From the NCBI GenBank assembly GCA_910586995.1, contig CAJUKZ010000004.1, forward strand, positions 101,480 through 165,479: a stretch of 64,000 nucleotides of DNA, given 5' to 3'. Position numbers and translations under genes: made by a program. The DNA comes from an uncultured Muribaculaceae bacterium (GTDB lineage Bacteria; Bacteroidota; Bacteroidia; Bacteroidales; Muribaculaceae). A model generated the notes under the pieces. It worked only from the letters and a program-made list of their open reading frames with translations. It was not told the DNA's origin and did not search any database. This document shows positions 13,953 to 22,790 of this stretch, one piece after another. Every line of letters starts with the position of its first letter. The stretch's first letter is position 1.

Positions 13953-15035
13953 TTATCCGATTTTAAGTGACATTGGAGAAGACTGGGGAGCGCCAGAGGT
14001 ACGGTAACATCTGTAGGTAACATCGGTGGAGCCGATTTTCACAGTTACGTCGACAGGAACTTCCATAGGTACACTGAAACCCGAACTGGTAAATGATGTA
14101 GGAGTGGTGAAGGTGGGGACACAGATCCATACATACACGTCGGGGGTAAGAGTCACCGAGTAGTCACCGGCGACTGCAGCCTTTACGAACTTCTGGGTGG
14201 CTGCGACGATGTCGGCCGAAGTCGGTGTTGTGGCCTTGCTCAGAATCTTTATAGGCGCATAGCGAGTCTGAGATGCAGATACTGGCTTTGTGAGAGTACC
14301 GTATTCATCAGTATATGAAGCATTGGCACTGTAGCTTACGGTCACTTTGCCATTGGATGTTGCAGGAGCAGGGAATGCTACCTGAGCAGCACCATCAGTG
14401 AAATTCACACCAGAAAGGTTGGCGCTTGTTGGGGTCACGGCCACAGATACAGCCTTGTTGTCGTATCGGGCAGTCACCTTTAACTGATAGTTTACTTCCG
14501 CGCCTGTGAATTCAGTACCCGCAGGAGTCATTGCCATGCTTGCCACATACTTCGATTCTCGCTCGGCCTGCTCCTGTTCCTTTAGATACTGCTGCTGCCA
14601 TGATGTCAGCGCCTTTGATCCCAGGTCGGCAAGCTTCTGCTTTTCTTCGTCGGTATAGTCGTTGGTCGACAGCCCTTTTCCATCCACCTTGTCTACCTTT
14701 CCGGACATGATGCCGTCCAGTGTGGAAGTGTCGGAAATACCGTCGAGAAAATCAAAGATCTCCTTGAGCTTGTCGATCGCGCCGTTGGTGTCTTTCTCCA
14801 TCAGCGCCTCCAGGTCAGTCACCTTCTTCTGAAGTTCAGCAAGATCCTGCTGGCTCTGCCCTGCATCGCGCAACGCCTCCAGTTTATTTTTCAGCGCGTC
14901 GGTGAAATCATTCGCCGACAGTCCCTTACCGGGAACAGAGTCAACCTTGGCGGCTAACTTGCCTGAGAGTTGCTGCTGCAACCCATCGTTGTACGTTTTC
15001 AGACCATCAAGGTCAAGATACTTTTTTTCAGCCAT
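13953..15035 (-). CDS. Tail fibre protein with coiled-coil shaft
   Basis: 360 residues from ATG 15035. An ATG at 15083, forming an ATGA overlap with the upstream gene, would add 16 residues; I prefer 15035 because the protein then starts MAEKKYLDLDGLKTYNDGLQ, matching the short fibre gene at 12637. Shaft segments GKGLSANDFTDALKNKLEAL and GKGLSTNDYTDEEKQKLADL are a duplicated fibre unit. The C-terminal half (YQLKVTARYDNKAVSVAV, VKIGSTDVTYRCYR) looks like Ig-like beta domains. A host-binding fibre is the likely role. Confidence 0.75.
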   Translation of the reverse strand: MAEKKYLDLDGLKTYNDGLQQQLSGKLAAKVDSVPGKGLSANDFTDALKNKLEALRDAGQSQQDLAELQKKVTDLEALMEKDTNGAIDKLKEIFDFLDGISDTSTLDGIMSGKVDKVDGKGLSTNDYTDEEKQKLADLGSKALTSWQQQYLKEQEQAERESKYVASMAMTPAGTEFTGAEVNYQLKVTARYDNKAVSVAVTPTSANLSGVNFTDGAAQVAFPAPATSNGKVTVSYSANASYTDEYGTLTKPVSASQTRYAPIKILSKATTPTSADIVAATQKFVKAAVAGDYSVTLTPDVYVWICVPTFTTPTSFTSSGFSVPMEVPVDVTVKIGSTDVTYRCYRTSGAPQSSPMSLKIG

Positions 15036-15079
15036 ACAAAATTGTTTTAATGATTTATTTGATTGTTCTATAATTGTCG

Positions 15080-16132
15080 TCATTTTAGCAACGACATAAT
15101 TTCATCAGTAGCGATGCTCTCTACAGCCAGTTCGTCCTCCATCGTCTCAAGATGTTCTTCAAGAGCCTCTATCTTAGGTGCGCAGGCACACACCGTATCA
15201 GTAGGACCTCCGGGCATCATGTTCTCCATAAGCAGCGCGAGAATTTCCTGACGTCCTATGGATTCCACATCCGCACCCGCATCAATCTCGCTCTTTATCC
15301 GGTCGATCTCACGGCTGATCTCGCCAAGTTTCGGACCGCATGTGCAAGCACCGAACACAGGATTACCATCCGCATCAAAATCAAGATCTCCAATTATATC
15401 GTCGATTTCGGCGTTTGAGATTTCATTTACCTCTGCATTATACTTTTTCAGTAAATCACCATCGAACCTATATAATTCATTATTGAATTGAAACAGTGTG
15501 TCTAATCTGGCCAGACCCGTATCCGGATCGTTGTAGTCATACTGATTTAATCCATAATAGGCATATTCGCCTTGGCTCAACATCTGCTTTTTCGCAGGGT
15601 TGAAAAACACCTGTCCATTACTCGGTATAAGCAGTGATGTTCCGTCAAAATTTCGTATGCGGATATTGTTCAGCCGATCCGATATTTTATCGAGGTCTTT
15701 CTGTTCTGCTTTTTGAGATACTGTTTCAGACAGTTTATTGTGTGCGATCTCTAAAGCAGCAATCAGATTTGCAAGGTTTTCAATATCCTGCTTACATTGA
15801 GAAAGGTCAAGTTTAAGATCCGTGCTATCTACTGTATTTCCAGTATTGCTCCATTCGCCTTTTTTATTAACTATATAAAGTTCTGCCGGAAAAGAATCTC
15901 CTACCAATGCCCACCATCCCGTCTGCGGACGGGGATAAAGTTTGAGCAGTGTTGTGTCATCTGGAAACAACCCCTTGCACACACCCTTGATGTTCGGTGC
16001 TTCAAGATAGCCGTCAACTTTAAGGTCATGTCCAACATGAACTGATCCCCTTACAGTGGAATTTCCTCCAATGGTCGAATTACGGCTAACTGCAATATCT
16101 CCATCTATGAGCTTTGTTGGAATTGGTATCAT
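15080..16132 (-). CDS. Tail fibre / base appendage protein
   Basis: 350 residues. The early part, STIGGNSTVRGSVHVGHD, is a repetitive beta-helix-like start. GWWALVGDSFPAELYI is a motif common in Bacteroidetes phage fibres. A coiled-coil follows (LANLIAALEIAHNKLSETVS) and the C-terminus has two copies of a motif with paired cysteines (GACTCGPKLGEI and VCACAPKIEALE). It is directly coupled to the connector gene upstream (4-base overlap), so it is the fibre nearest the tail body in gene order. Confidence 0.65.
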   Translation of the reverse strand: MIPIPTKLIDGDIAVSRNSTIGGNSTVRGSVHVGHDLKVDGYLEAPNIKGVCKGLFPDDTTLLKLYPRPQTGWWALVGDSFPAELYIVNKKGEWSNTGNTVDSTDLKLDLSQCKQDIENLANLIAALEIAHNKLSETVSQKAEQKDLDKISDRLNNIRIRNFDGTSLLIPSNGQVFFNPAKKQMLSQGEYAYYGLNQYDYNDPDTGLARLDTLFQFNNELYRFDGDLLKKYNAEVNEISNAEIDDIIGDLDFDADGNPVFGACTCGPKLGEISREIDRIKSEIDAGADVESIGRQEILALLMENMMPGGPTDTVCACAPKIEALEEHLETMEDELAVESIATDEIMSLLK

Positions 16133-16767
16133 TGTTGCAACATTGATTGATATAAACTTGAAAAGTATTCAGCTTTTGGTGTGTCGCCATAAGTTCCTGA
16201 AACTAATGATGCCGTGCAATTTATTACTGCGGTATAGCAACGTTCGCAAATGTCGATACCTCCATAGTTGTCGATATTTGGATATGGGATATAAGTTGCC
16301 TTACTTACATATGCGTCTTGGCTTCTACATGAATAGAATTCCAAAGCCTTGCCTTCAGGACGATTGACAATGGCGCATATTGGTTTCTGAGCTGTGCCGC
16401 GTAATGCCTTTATTCGTTGCCGCTGCAATTTGTATTTAGGGTCGGAAGTGCTGATAGCAGTATATACAGCGCTCTCCCAATCACTCATTTCAAATACAAT
16501 AAGGCGCATAAAGTCATCGGGTAATAAAACCCAGCCGCTTTCGAGATCATTCCAAAAAATTGCATCTCCGAAATGATGTCCTTCCTCCAGAAGATATGTA
16601 GGTGCGTCCGTATGTACCCTGATTACAGCCTCCAATATTTTACTATGTATTATATCATTTAGAGACAAGGTATCTACATCGTCAGTCTGCAACAGTTGTT
16701 CGCTCGACATATTTTGGTCGAGACACACACGCACATCGCGTATCACATTGTTTATGTTGCATACCAT
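16129..16767 (-). CDS. Head-tail connector (adaptor) candidate
   Basis: 212 residues. It starts with a helix-rich section (INNVIRDVRVCLDQN, then DIIHSKILEAVIRVHTDAP), has a short beta insertion (WVLLPDDFMRLIVFEM) and ends YFSSLYQSMLQQ. This pattern (helical start binding the portal, D-D-F-x-R-L strand) is seen in adaptors of short-tailed phages such as T7 gp11 and crAss-like adaptors. The gene lies between the capsid-block protein and the first fibre, where an adaptor is expected. Assignment is by pattern and position. Confidence 0.55.
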   Translation of the reverse strand: MVCNINNVIRDVRVCLDQNMSSEQLLQTDDVDTLSLNDIIHSKILEAVIRVHTDAPTYLLEEGHHFGDAIFWNDLESGWVLLPDDFMRLIVFEMSDWESAVYTAISTSDPKYKLQRQRIKALRGTAQKPICAIVNRPEGKALEFYSCRSQDAYVSKATYIPYPNIDNYGGIDICERCYTAVINCTASLVSGTYGDTPKAEYFSSLYQSMLQQ

Positions 16768-16782
16768 AGCGTCAGTTTAGTT

Positions 16783-17412
16783 TTATTCGTCTTCCTCTGT
16801 TTCTTCAACTGAATTGTCAAATGATGCGAACTTACCGCCTACGAATATAATTCCATGTTCATATGCAGCTTTCTGAGCTGCTATATTGGAACGCACCTTG
16901 TATGATGGGATGCTGAAGTTCTGCTGTAGATAGTCCTGTGCATCTTGCAGACAGCTAACCTCCACCTTTGTCAGAGAATTATCTGTAATCTCAGTCTCAG
17001 TATGTTCCGTTTCTTCTGTCGGGGAATATGAGCCGTTATGGTTCTCAGCTTCTATTGTTGATTCTTCTGCAACATCTGAAGTGGTAGCCGTCAGAGGTTG
17101 TTTCGTATATTCATCTGTTGTGTCTTGTGGTGTAGACGGGTGCTGCTTCTGTGCTTTTTTAGCTTTAAGCGTTTTTGCCGGGGTATCCAGTAGAACGCGA
17201 CTAATGAGGGTAATACGCACCTCCTTGAAGTAGGAACTCATTTCAATCGCTTTCTGAATGAATGGATTGGTTGTTGTATACTGAGCGGGAGTTACACCAT
17301 ATACCGTAAGTGCGCCGCCAGTGAAATGAACGGTTACGGTAGCTGCACCGGCTTTAATCTGTGCAACCCAATCCATGTATTGTGGTGCACCGTAAGTTAC
17401 TTTTTCCATCAT
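16783..17412 (-). CDS. Capsid-proximal protein of unknown function
   Basis: 209 residues. The first 85 residues form a compact domain (AATVTVHFTGGALTVYGVTP, then KEVRITLISRVLL). The middle is an acidic, Thr/Ser-rich linker of about 60 residues, and the C-terminus (LQDAQDYLQQNFSIPSYKVR, then AAYEHGIIFVGGKFASF) is a small separate domain, ending EETEEDE. The gene follows the capsid terminator. A head-decoration, head-fibre or completion role is possible; none is shown. Confidence 0.6.
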   Translation of the reverse strand: MMEKVTYGAPQYMDWVAQIKAGAATVTVHFTGGALTVYGVTPAQYTTTNPFIQKAIEMSSYFKEVRITLISRVLLDTPAKTLKAKKAQKQHPSTPQDTTDEYTKQPLTATTSDVAEESTIEAENHNGSYSPTEETEHTETEITDNSLTKVEVSCLQDAQDYLQQNFSIPSYKVRSNIAAQKAAYEHGIIFVGGKFASFDNSVEETEEDE

Positions 17413-17440
17413 TATTAGGTAATAAGTTATTAGCTGTTAT

Positions 17441-17483
17441 AAAAATGTAGCGGAAAGGCGTAGGACGCCCCCGCCACATTTTC
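17441..17483 (-). terminator. Intrinsic terminator after major capsid gene
   Basis: On the minus strand AATGTGGCGG pairs with CCGCTACATT (one G-U pair) and is followed by a T run (17441-17445); GGCGT (17457-17461) and ACGCC (17465-17469) form an inner stem. It lies between the capsid stop (17512) and the next start (17412), so downstream genes probably receive less transcript than the capsid gene. Confidence 0.8.
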
Positions 17484-17511
17484 TCTTATTCCATGTTATA
17501 GGATTACACCG

Positions 17512-19041
17512 TTAATCCGCGATTATCTCTCCGGAGAACTCAACCCATCCAGCAGCACCCTTATATTGCCACATTTGGCCATTTTGTGCCGATGCGTTGA
17601 TTCCAGGGCAATCTTGTGTAAGAAGATATACGCGGTTTTCAACGAGGTCGTCATCGGCAGGTGCGTCCTCGCTATCCCAAATGGTATAGGTTGTCGCATC
17701 TGCGTTTGCTTTGTGTCCCTCGCCGTCAATCCATATATGACATGCGCCCTTGAGTGCGAGTCCATCCCACACTATGATACCCTTACGGGTTGCTTCTTCG
17801 CCCTCAACACGATCTTTGAATTCATGTTGCTGTGAATAAGTGTAGTGTACAAGTCGGTTTTCACCTATAAGCGCACCGGAATTTGACCATCCGAGAACGT
17901 CAAGGGTTGGTTCTCGCTTGATGTCAATGTCACCGAATACAGTGTGAATGCTTGTTACAACCCATCCGATAGGATTCTGCTTAGTAGCAATTTGGATTTC
18001 AGGGTGCTTGCTGAAATCAATGCACTGAAGCTCCTCCAAAAGATTCTTACCGGCAAGGAGAATTGCAGACTTGGGAACATCTTCTCCGGTAAAGAACATC
18101 TTGGCAAGTGCGATGAGTTTCTCGATGGTCCATTTGCCTGTATGCTGAAGTTCACGTTTGAACTGCCAGCGGATTCCTTCGGTAAAATATATCATCTGTT
18201 CGCCGAGTTTGGGAACTTTGACAGGGAATTTGCCACGATGGCCGGCCCACAGGGTGCGGTTGCTTGCACGTTTGAAATTGAGAATGGCCTGTTCCGCTAT
18301 AAGGCTCTGGCTGAACGGGATGTGCTTTTTCTGTGCTTCGAAGTAGTCCGAAACGACCTGATTCATGCCTCGCTTCTGTAGGTATACTACTGTTGGACGA
18401 GGAACAATGAGATCTGGATCAACCTCTTTTTGAGTCTCGTACATTGCATTAGCGAGGAGTTTAATTTTTGTTCCTGCAGGAATCGCAGGTGTTGTACAGA
18501 AAGCATCGTCTTTGGACTTTTTCGGACCATTTACGGCACGAACGATAGGATTGTTTGTAGTTGCATCACGTCCTGTCACAAATACCATAAGGCTCTTGCC
18601 TGGAGTTACTGTCTGACCATCGGGAGTATAACCATCAACATCTGGAATGAGCAGAGTGTGATAGTCTCGCGGAATATCTTGGTCATCTGATACAAGGGGA
18701 AGAACGAACTGAACCGAATTAGATGCTGCCACTGCACTATCAGTAGTAAGTGTGCTACGTTGCTCATCAATCATGTAGTGCTCGACTTCGGGACTGTTGA
18801 CCTTGACTTTCTTTGCTTTGAGCATAAGCGACATCAAAGATGTATCCTCACTTTGAAAGCGGAACAGTTGATCGTCAATGTCTGTTTCAATAAGATTTCC
18901 GGGTGCAATTCCGCCGGTAGCTCCTGCTACATTGCTTACGGTAGTTGCATTACCCGGTGCTTGGGACTGTACTCCGGCCGAACCGGGAGAGGTTGCAACT
19001 GCTGCTCCTGTACCTGCAATTACATTTTCTTCTGCTGCCAT
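17512..19041 (-). CDS. Major capsid protein
   Basis: 509 residues. The N-terminal arm is Ala/Gly/Thr-rich (ATSPGSAGVQSQAPGNATTV, then GATGGIAPGNLIETD) and is followed by a long body with HK97-like features, including YLQKRGMNQVVSDYFEAQKK, RTLWAGHRGKFPV and the late IGENRLVHYTYSQQHEFKDR. Length and order after a scaffold gene fit the N4 gp56-like or related capsid proteins of Bacteroidetes podoviruses. It assembles the head shell around the scaffold. The arm is copied in a separate 52-residue frame just upstream. Confidence 0.85.
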   Translation of the reverse strand: MAAEENVIAGTGAAVATSPGSAGVQSQAPGNATTVSNVAGATGGIAPGNLIETDIDDQLFRFQSEDTSLMSLMLKAKKVKVNSPEVEHYMIDEQRSTLTTDSAVAASNSVQFVLPLVSDDQDIPRDYHTLLIPDVDGYTPDGQTVTPGKSLMVFVTGRDATTNNPIVRAVNGPKKSKDDAFCTTPAIPAGTKIKLLANAMYETQKEVDPDLIVPRPTVVYLQKRGMNQVVSDYFEAQKKHIPFSQSLIAEQAILNFKRASNRTLWAGHRGKFPVKVPKLGEQMIYFTEGIRWQFKRELQHTGKWTIEKLIALAKMFFTGEDVPKSAILLAGKNLLEELQCIDFSKHPEIQIATKQNPIGWVVTSIHTVFGDIDIKREPTLDVLGWSNSGALIGENRLVHYTYSQQHEFKDRVEGEEATRKGIIVWDGLALKGACHIWIDGEGHKANADATTYTIWDSEDAPADDDLVENRVYLLTQDCPGINASAQNGQMWQYKGAAGWVEFSGEIIAD

Positions 19042-19070
19042 ATTTTTATAAATTAATGTTGTTTAGTGAT

Positions 19071-19229
19071 TTAGTTGTCAGTTGATATTATATTACCTGC
19101 TGCAATGCCTCCTGTTGCTGATGCGATACTTACGACAGTTGTGGCACAGCCTGGTAATTGAGTAGGCAATCCAGTACTTCCTTTAATCGGTTTCCTCGGA
19201 TTTTCTATGAACTTGATATTTTCATTCAT
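19071..19229 (-). CDS. Microprotein copying the capsid N-terminal arm
   Basis: 52 residues, ATG at 19229 overlapping the scaffold stop as TAATG, stop at 19071-19073. Residues 17-51 (starting GSTGLPTQLPGCATTVVSIA) align without gaps to the capsid arm starting GSAGVQSQAPGNATTVSNVA, with about 22 of 35 identities, ending ATGGIAAGNIISTD against ATGGIAPGNLIETD. The frame then stops just where the capsid continues into its body. Tight coupling to the scaffold gene and conservation of the reading frame argue for a translated product. It could be a competitor, plug or cap using the same docking site as the capsid arm, or a decaying duplicate. Confidence 0.7.
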   Translation of the reverse strand: MNENIKFIENPRKPIKGSTGLPTQLPGCATTVVSIASATGGIAAGNIISTDN

Positions 19230-19969
19230 TAGCTTGCTCCGTCTGCGATGTCGAATATCGACCCCTTTTGTTTGGTTGGTGCAGGTGCGTTGTTTGCACC
19301 GGCGAGTGTAGGTGTACCATCCCCTCGGACAGGTTTGCGTAATCGTGCTTCGGCTTTGGTATTCCTACCTTTAATCTCGCCTTCTTCTCTTGCAACAGCA
19401 ATATCGGCATCATGATTGATAGCTTTGAGTGCCATATCTATTGTTTCCGGCCTTATGATTCCCATTACGGCATCATTCGTAACCTCTTTGATCCAATCAG
19501 CAGCAGCATCAATCTGTTCATCACTAAGGCCGAGTTCGCTCTGTTTCTGTTCAAGCATAGCAAGTGTCGACTTCATGTTCTTTTCCCATTCTTCTTCAAG
19601 GCTTTTTTGCTTGGCCACGCGCTCTACATACTCTTTATTGCTGGCTGCGAAATCATCAATTTTTGACGGATCGTCAAGCATTTCCCTTACGCCATCAAGA
19701 CCAATCCTGTTGATTAAAGAAGACCACGGATCTTTGCCCTGAGCCATGTCTGTAATGAACTCAGCGCTGCGCGGATCGCGGTTGAACATGTCTACAAGCG
19801 AACGCTCCCGTTCCTCATAGCCTGATAATTTTTTGTCATATTCGTCATAATCGTCATTGATTTGGCCGAATAATGCATCGTCATCGGCGTATTCACGGTC
19901 CGGGTATTTCTTTTTCAGTCGTTCGCCGAATTGGTCTCGTCTGCTTATAACTTGCTTTTCCTCAGCCAT
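19229..19969 (-). CDS. Scaffolding protein
   Basis: 246 residues, strongly acidic and helical with no hydrophobic core segments. Long charged helices (KKLSGYEERERSLVDMFNRD, KSLEEEWEKNMKSTLAMLEQ) and a basic C-terminal part (KGRNTKAEARLRKPVRGDG) follow the scaffold pattern: a helical dimerising body and a basic capsid-binding end. It lies directly upstream of the capsid gene. No protease is seen next to it, so removal is probably by exit or by a protease elsewhere. It is the first gene after promoter element A. Confidence 0.75.
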   Translation of the reverse strand: MAEEKQVISRRDQFGERLKKKYPDREYADDDALFGQINDDYDEYDKKLSGYEERERSLVDMFNRDPRSAEFITDMAQGKDPWSSLINRIGLDGVREMLDDPSKIDDFAASNKEYVERVAKQKSLEEEWEKNMKSTLAMLEQKQSELGLSDEQIDAAADWIKEVTNDAVMGIIRPETIDMALKAINHDADIAVAREEGEIKGRNTKAEARLRKPVRGDGTPTLAGANNAPAPTKQKGSIFDIADGAS

Positions 19970-20006
19970 ATCTTGGTTTTTATAATAGTTGGTGTTGAAT
20001 TTAAAG

Positions 20007-20054
20007 GCAAAGATAAATCCTGCGGCTCAGTTCCTATCTTTATCTTTTTAGTCA
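20007..20054. promoter_or_regulatory. Late promoter element A, divergent
   Basis: The 48-base element starts gcaaagataaa and ends tatctttatctttttagtca (plus-strand reading). On the minus strand it gives AAAGATAAAGATAGGA, 14 bases, then TTTATCTTTGC, whose TATCTTTG is a -7 box; it leads to the scaffold-capsid operon (start 19969). On the plus strand tatcttta (20035-20042) may serve the terminase side (start 20101). Two further copies exist at 25484 and 46371. Confidence 0.75.
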
Positions 20055-20100
20055 GGTTATTTATTTTTGTATAATATTCAATAACCTATAGAACAGAGCG

Positions 20101-20532
20101 ATGAAGCCTTTGGGAAGTATATTATCATTTACCCGTGAACGTAATGCCGCGTTGCTAAAAGCATATCGCATGCATGTCAGTAAAGTTGATTTTGTTAGAT
20201 TGAATGAAATCGGCGAAAAGGTTGTAAATTCTCCATCGCCTCGTTTCTGGGTGTCGGTGGAGCGCGCCACAATCATTGTATCTGCCATCATGCGCGGTAA
20301 GCCAGTATTGGAAACCATGCGTCCAACAAAGCAGGAAATGTTTAAGGAAATATATAGGCGTGTCATGATCCTTAAGAAACAATATCCCGAAAGGCATCTT
20401 TATGAATTGGTGAATGAGGTTGTACATTCACCGGCTCCGAAATTTTATATGGAAGTATCCTCTGCAATCGAGCGTCTGTTTAAAATACGTAATGGGTGGT
20501 ATGATAAAGGAAAAAGAAATTACAGTATCTGA
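20101..20532 (+). CDS. Small terminase / DNA-binding candidate with internal repeat
   Basis: 143 residues, basic. Residues 35-63 and 102-130 are an internal duplication: NEIGEKVVNSPSPRFWVSVE against YELVNEVVHSPAPKFYMEVS. The V-x-S-P-x-P-(R/K)-F-(W/Y) core is common in small proteins of Bacteroidetes phages. It lies directly upstream of TerL and overlaps its start, so a small terminase (DNA recognition) role is likely; a regulator of packaging genes is the alternative. Confidence 0.6.
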   Translation: MKPLGSILSFTRERNAALLKAYRMHVSKVDFVRLNEIGEKVVNSPSPRFWVSVERATIIVSAIMRGKPVLETMRPTKQEMFKEIYRRVMILKKQYPERHLYELVNEVVHSPAPKFYMEVSSAIERLFKIRNGWYDKGKRNYSI

Positions 20533-22630
20533 CATTATTTCTGAAAATGACAGCCGTCGTAATAAAATGTATTCGCGCTTTAATCCTATTACCGGAGAGG
20601 GATCTATAGGCGAGCGTATATGTGTATCAATACCAGACTTCCCAATAAAAAGAATGTGGCTGCCAATCTCAATGATGGATAATACCTTTGTCAAGACTCT
20701 TATTTCAAGCAAGGGTATTGATGGTATGTTGCGAGATGTAATGTCTATAACAGATCCTACATCCAAGGATCGAGAGGCTGTAATAGATCGATTCGTGCGG
20801 CTGCGTTGTCTGCACGATTTTCCGTTTTGGGCTGCGACTTTTGTATATATAAAAAATAAGGATGTCGGCCAACCGGATTGTCTTTTCCGTCTGACTTATC
20901 CTCAACGCCGCTTTGTCGAAATGCTTGAACGTATGAGACGTGCCGGCAAGCCTATTCGCATAATCTTGTTGAAAGCCCGGCAATGGGGAGGTTCTACAAC
21001 ATCACAAATATACATGGCTTGGTTGCAACTCATTCATCGTACCGGTTTGAACTCTCTTATTATTTCCAACTATAACAAAGGATCTGAGACTATAAAGGGT
21101 ATGTTCAAGAAGATGATAGAGGCTTATCCGGTGTCTATGCTTCATGATGTCGGAGATGTTTATTCGGAAAATGAGGAAAAACTTGTTGGTGTTGGACGCT
21201 CCGGTCTTACACAACTTGTTCCTCAACGTAATTCAACGATCTCTATAGGATCAGCCGAATCGCCGGATTCATGTCGAGGCGGGGATTACGCTCTTGTACA
21301 TTTGTCAGAAGTCGGTTTATGGAAAGCTACTGAAGGTAAGAAGCCTGAAGATATTGTGCGCTCTGCTTGCTCCGGTGTCTTGTATCGTCCGTATACTATG
21401 ATTGTATACGAAAGTACTGCTAATGGAGTCGGTAATTTCTTCCATAATGAATATGTGGCGGCCAAAGATACTGACATAAAATCCCAGTTTGAGCCACTTT
21501 TTGTTTCCTGGTTTGATATAGAGTTGTATCAGATACCTTTTAGCGACAGAAAAGAAATGGAGTCGTTTGCAAAACAACTATATGACAACCGGCTCAACGG
21601 TTCAGCAAAGTCGGACCGTGAGGAATGTGGCAAATATCTTTGGTGGCTATGGGAAATTGGGGCGACTCTTGAGGGTATTCATTGGTATATTGAGGAGCGT
21701 GCGAAGTATCACGACCACGGGTCTATGGCATCTGAATATCCATCGGATGATGTCGAAGCGTTTGTAAACTCCGGATCTGCCGTATTTGACAAATATGCCA
21801 TCGAAGCACTAAGGTCTACGACAAAACAACCGCCACGTTACATCGGCGACGTATTCGCATATGGTGATGAAGGCAAAGATGCATTGCGTGACTTACGTTT
21901 CAAGTCTGATAGCCAAGGTATGCTGTGGATATGGAATCTGCCCGATCCGGTCAATCCTAAAGATATGGAGAAGGTGACAGACAGATACCTTACTGTGGTG
22001 GACGTCGGAGGACGTTCCAACAAAGCAGACTGGTCTGTTATTGTCGTGTTTGACCGTCTGCTGATGATGGACGGTGGAAAGCCCTCTGTTGTAGCTCAAT
22101 GGTACGGTCACATCGATATGGACCTTTTGGCATGGAAAGCGGCTCAGATAGCGGCGTTCTATGATAACTCACTGTTGGTGATCGAGAGTAATACGCTTGA
22201 GACACACGACAAGGAGCGGGATGTGGATGGAGACCAATCCGCAGCAATCCTTAACCAGATCAAGGATATTTACCCTAATCTCTATGCCCGTAAGCAATCA
22301 GAGGATGCGATAATTCAGGGACTTCCGGTACGATATGGCTTCCATACAAATATTGCGACAAAGCCCATGATTATATCCACGCTTGTCAAGGTGATACGAG
22401 AAGGGCTGTATATCGAGCGCGATAAGCGCTGCATAGATGAATTCATGAACTATGAAAAGAAGCCCAACGGTTCTTTCGGTGCGCGGCAGGGTACACATGA
22501 TGACCTGCTGATGACACGCGCCATTGGCCTGCATATCTGTTTCTATGAAATGGAACTGCCGAAAGTCGTAACCCGCAGCAAAAACGATCTACGATATACG
22601 CCCAAGATTATATCCGCTGCATCTTTCTGA
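20492..22630 (+). CDS. terL: Terminase large subunit
   Basis: About 712 residues from ATG 20492, or 709 from ATG 20501; the open frame extends to 20414 but that part overlaps the upstream gene. The ATPase Walker A is seen in LLKARQWGGSTTS and Walker B in ALVHLSEVGLW; ESTANGVGNFF is the coupling motif. The RNase H-like nuclease domain has acidic residues in YLTVVDVGGRSNKADWSVIV, LLVIESN and GTHDDLLMTRA. It cuts and translocates phage DNA into the head through the portal. The size is larger than the usual 450-600 residues; the extra length is at the N-terminus. Confidence 0.95.
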   Translation: MGGMIKEKEITVSDIISENDSRRNKMYSRFNPITGEGSIGERICVSIPDFPIKRMWLPISMMDNTFVKTLISSKGIDGMLRDVMSITDPTSKDREAVIDRFVRLRCLHDFPFWAATFVYIKNKDVGQPDCLFRLTYPQRRFVEMLERMRRAGKPIRIILLKARQWGGSTTSQIYMAWLQLIHRTGLNSLIISNYNKGSETIKGMFKKMIEAYPVSMLHDVGDVYSENEEKLVGVGRSGLTQLVPQRNSTISIGSAESPDSCRGGDYALVHLSEVGLWKATEGKKPEDIVRSACSGVLYRPYTMIVYESTANGVGNFFHNEYVAAKDTDIKSQFEPLFVSWFDIELYQIPFSDRKEMESFAKQLYDNRLNGSAKSDREECGKYLWWLWEIGATLEGIHWYIEERAKYHDHGSMASEYPSDDVEAFVNSGSAVFDKYAIEALRSTTKQPPRYIGDVFAYGDEGKDALRDLRFKSDSQGMLWIWNLPDPVNPKDMEKVTDRYLTVVDVGGRSNKADWSVIVVFDRLLMMDGGKPSVVAQWYGHIDMDLLAWKAAQIAAFYDNSLLVIESNTLETHDKERDVDGDQSAAILNQIKDIYPNLYARKQSEDAIIQGLPVRYGFHTNIATKPMIISTLVKVIREGLYIERDKRCIDEFMNYEKKPNGSFGARQGTHDDLLMTRAIGLHICFYEMELPKVVTRSKNDLRYTPKIISAASF

Positions 22631-22658
22631 ACCCTCGGGCACTTTGTGGGGTTAATAT

Positions 22659-22689
22659 TTTGATGTTAATGATGATAATGTTAACTTTG
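22659..22689 (+). promoter_or_regulatory. Promoter for hicBA
   Basis: TTTG (22659-22662), 19 bases, TAACTTTG (22682-22689): a close match to the Bacteroidetes consensus. It lies about 100 bases before hicB, so a long leader is expected. Confidence 0.7.
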
Positions 22690-22693
22690 CAGA

Positions 22694-22714
22694 ATGATAT
22701 TTGTACAGTATCAT
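22694..22714 (+). promoter_or_regulatory. Palindrome at hicBA start, operator candidate
   Basis: ATGATA (22694-22699) and TATCAT (22709-22714) form a dyad just downstream of the -7 box, over the expected transcription start. HicB antitoxins often repress their own operon by binding such a site. Confidence 0.45.
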
Positions 22715-22790
22715 TATAACGTCTCTGAACAATGGTTGCATGTTGTCATGATTGATGAACAAAATAACTGCAAAATAATGCCTAAAATAT

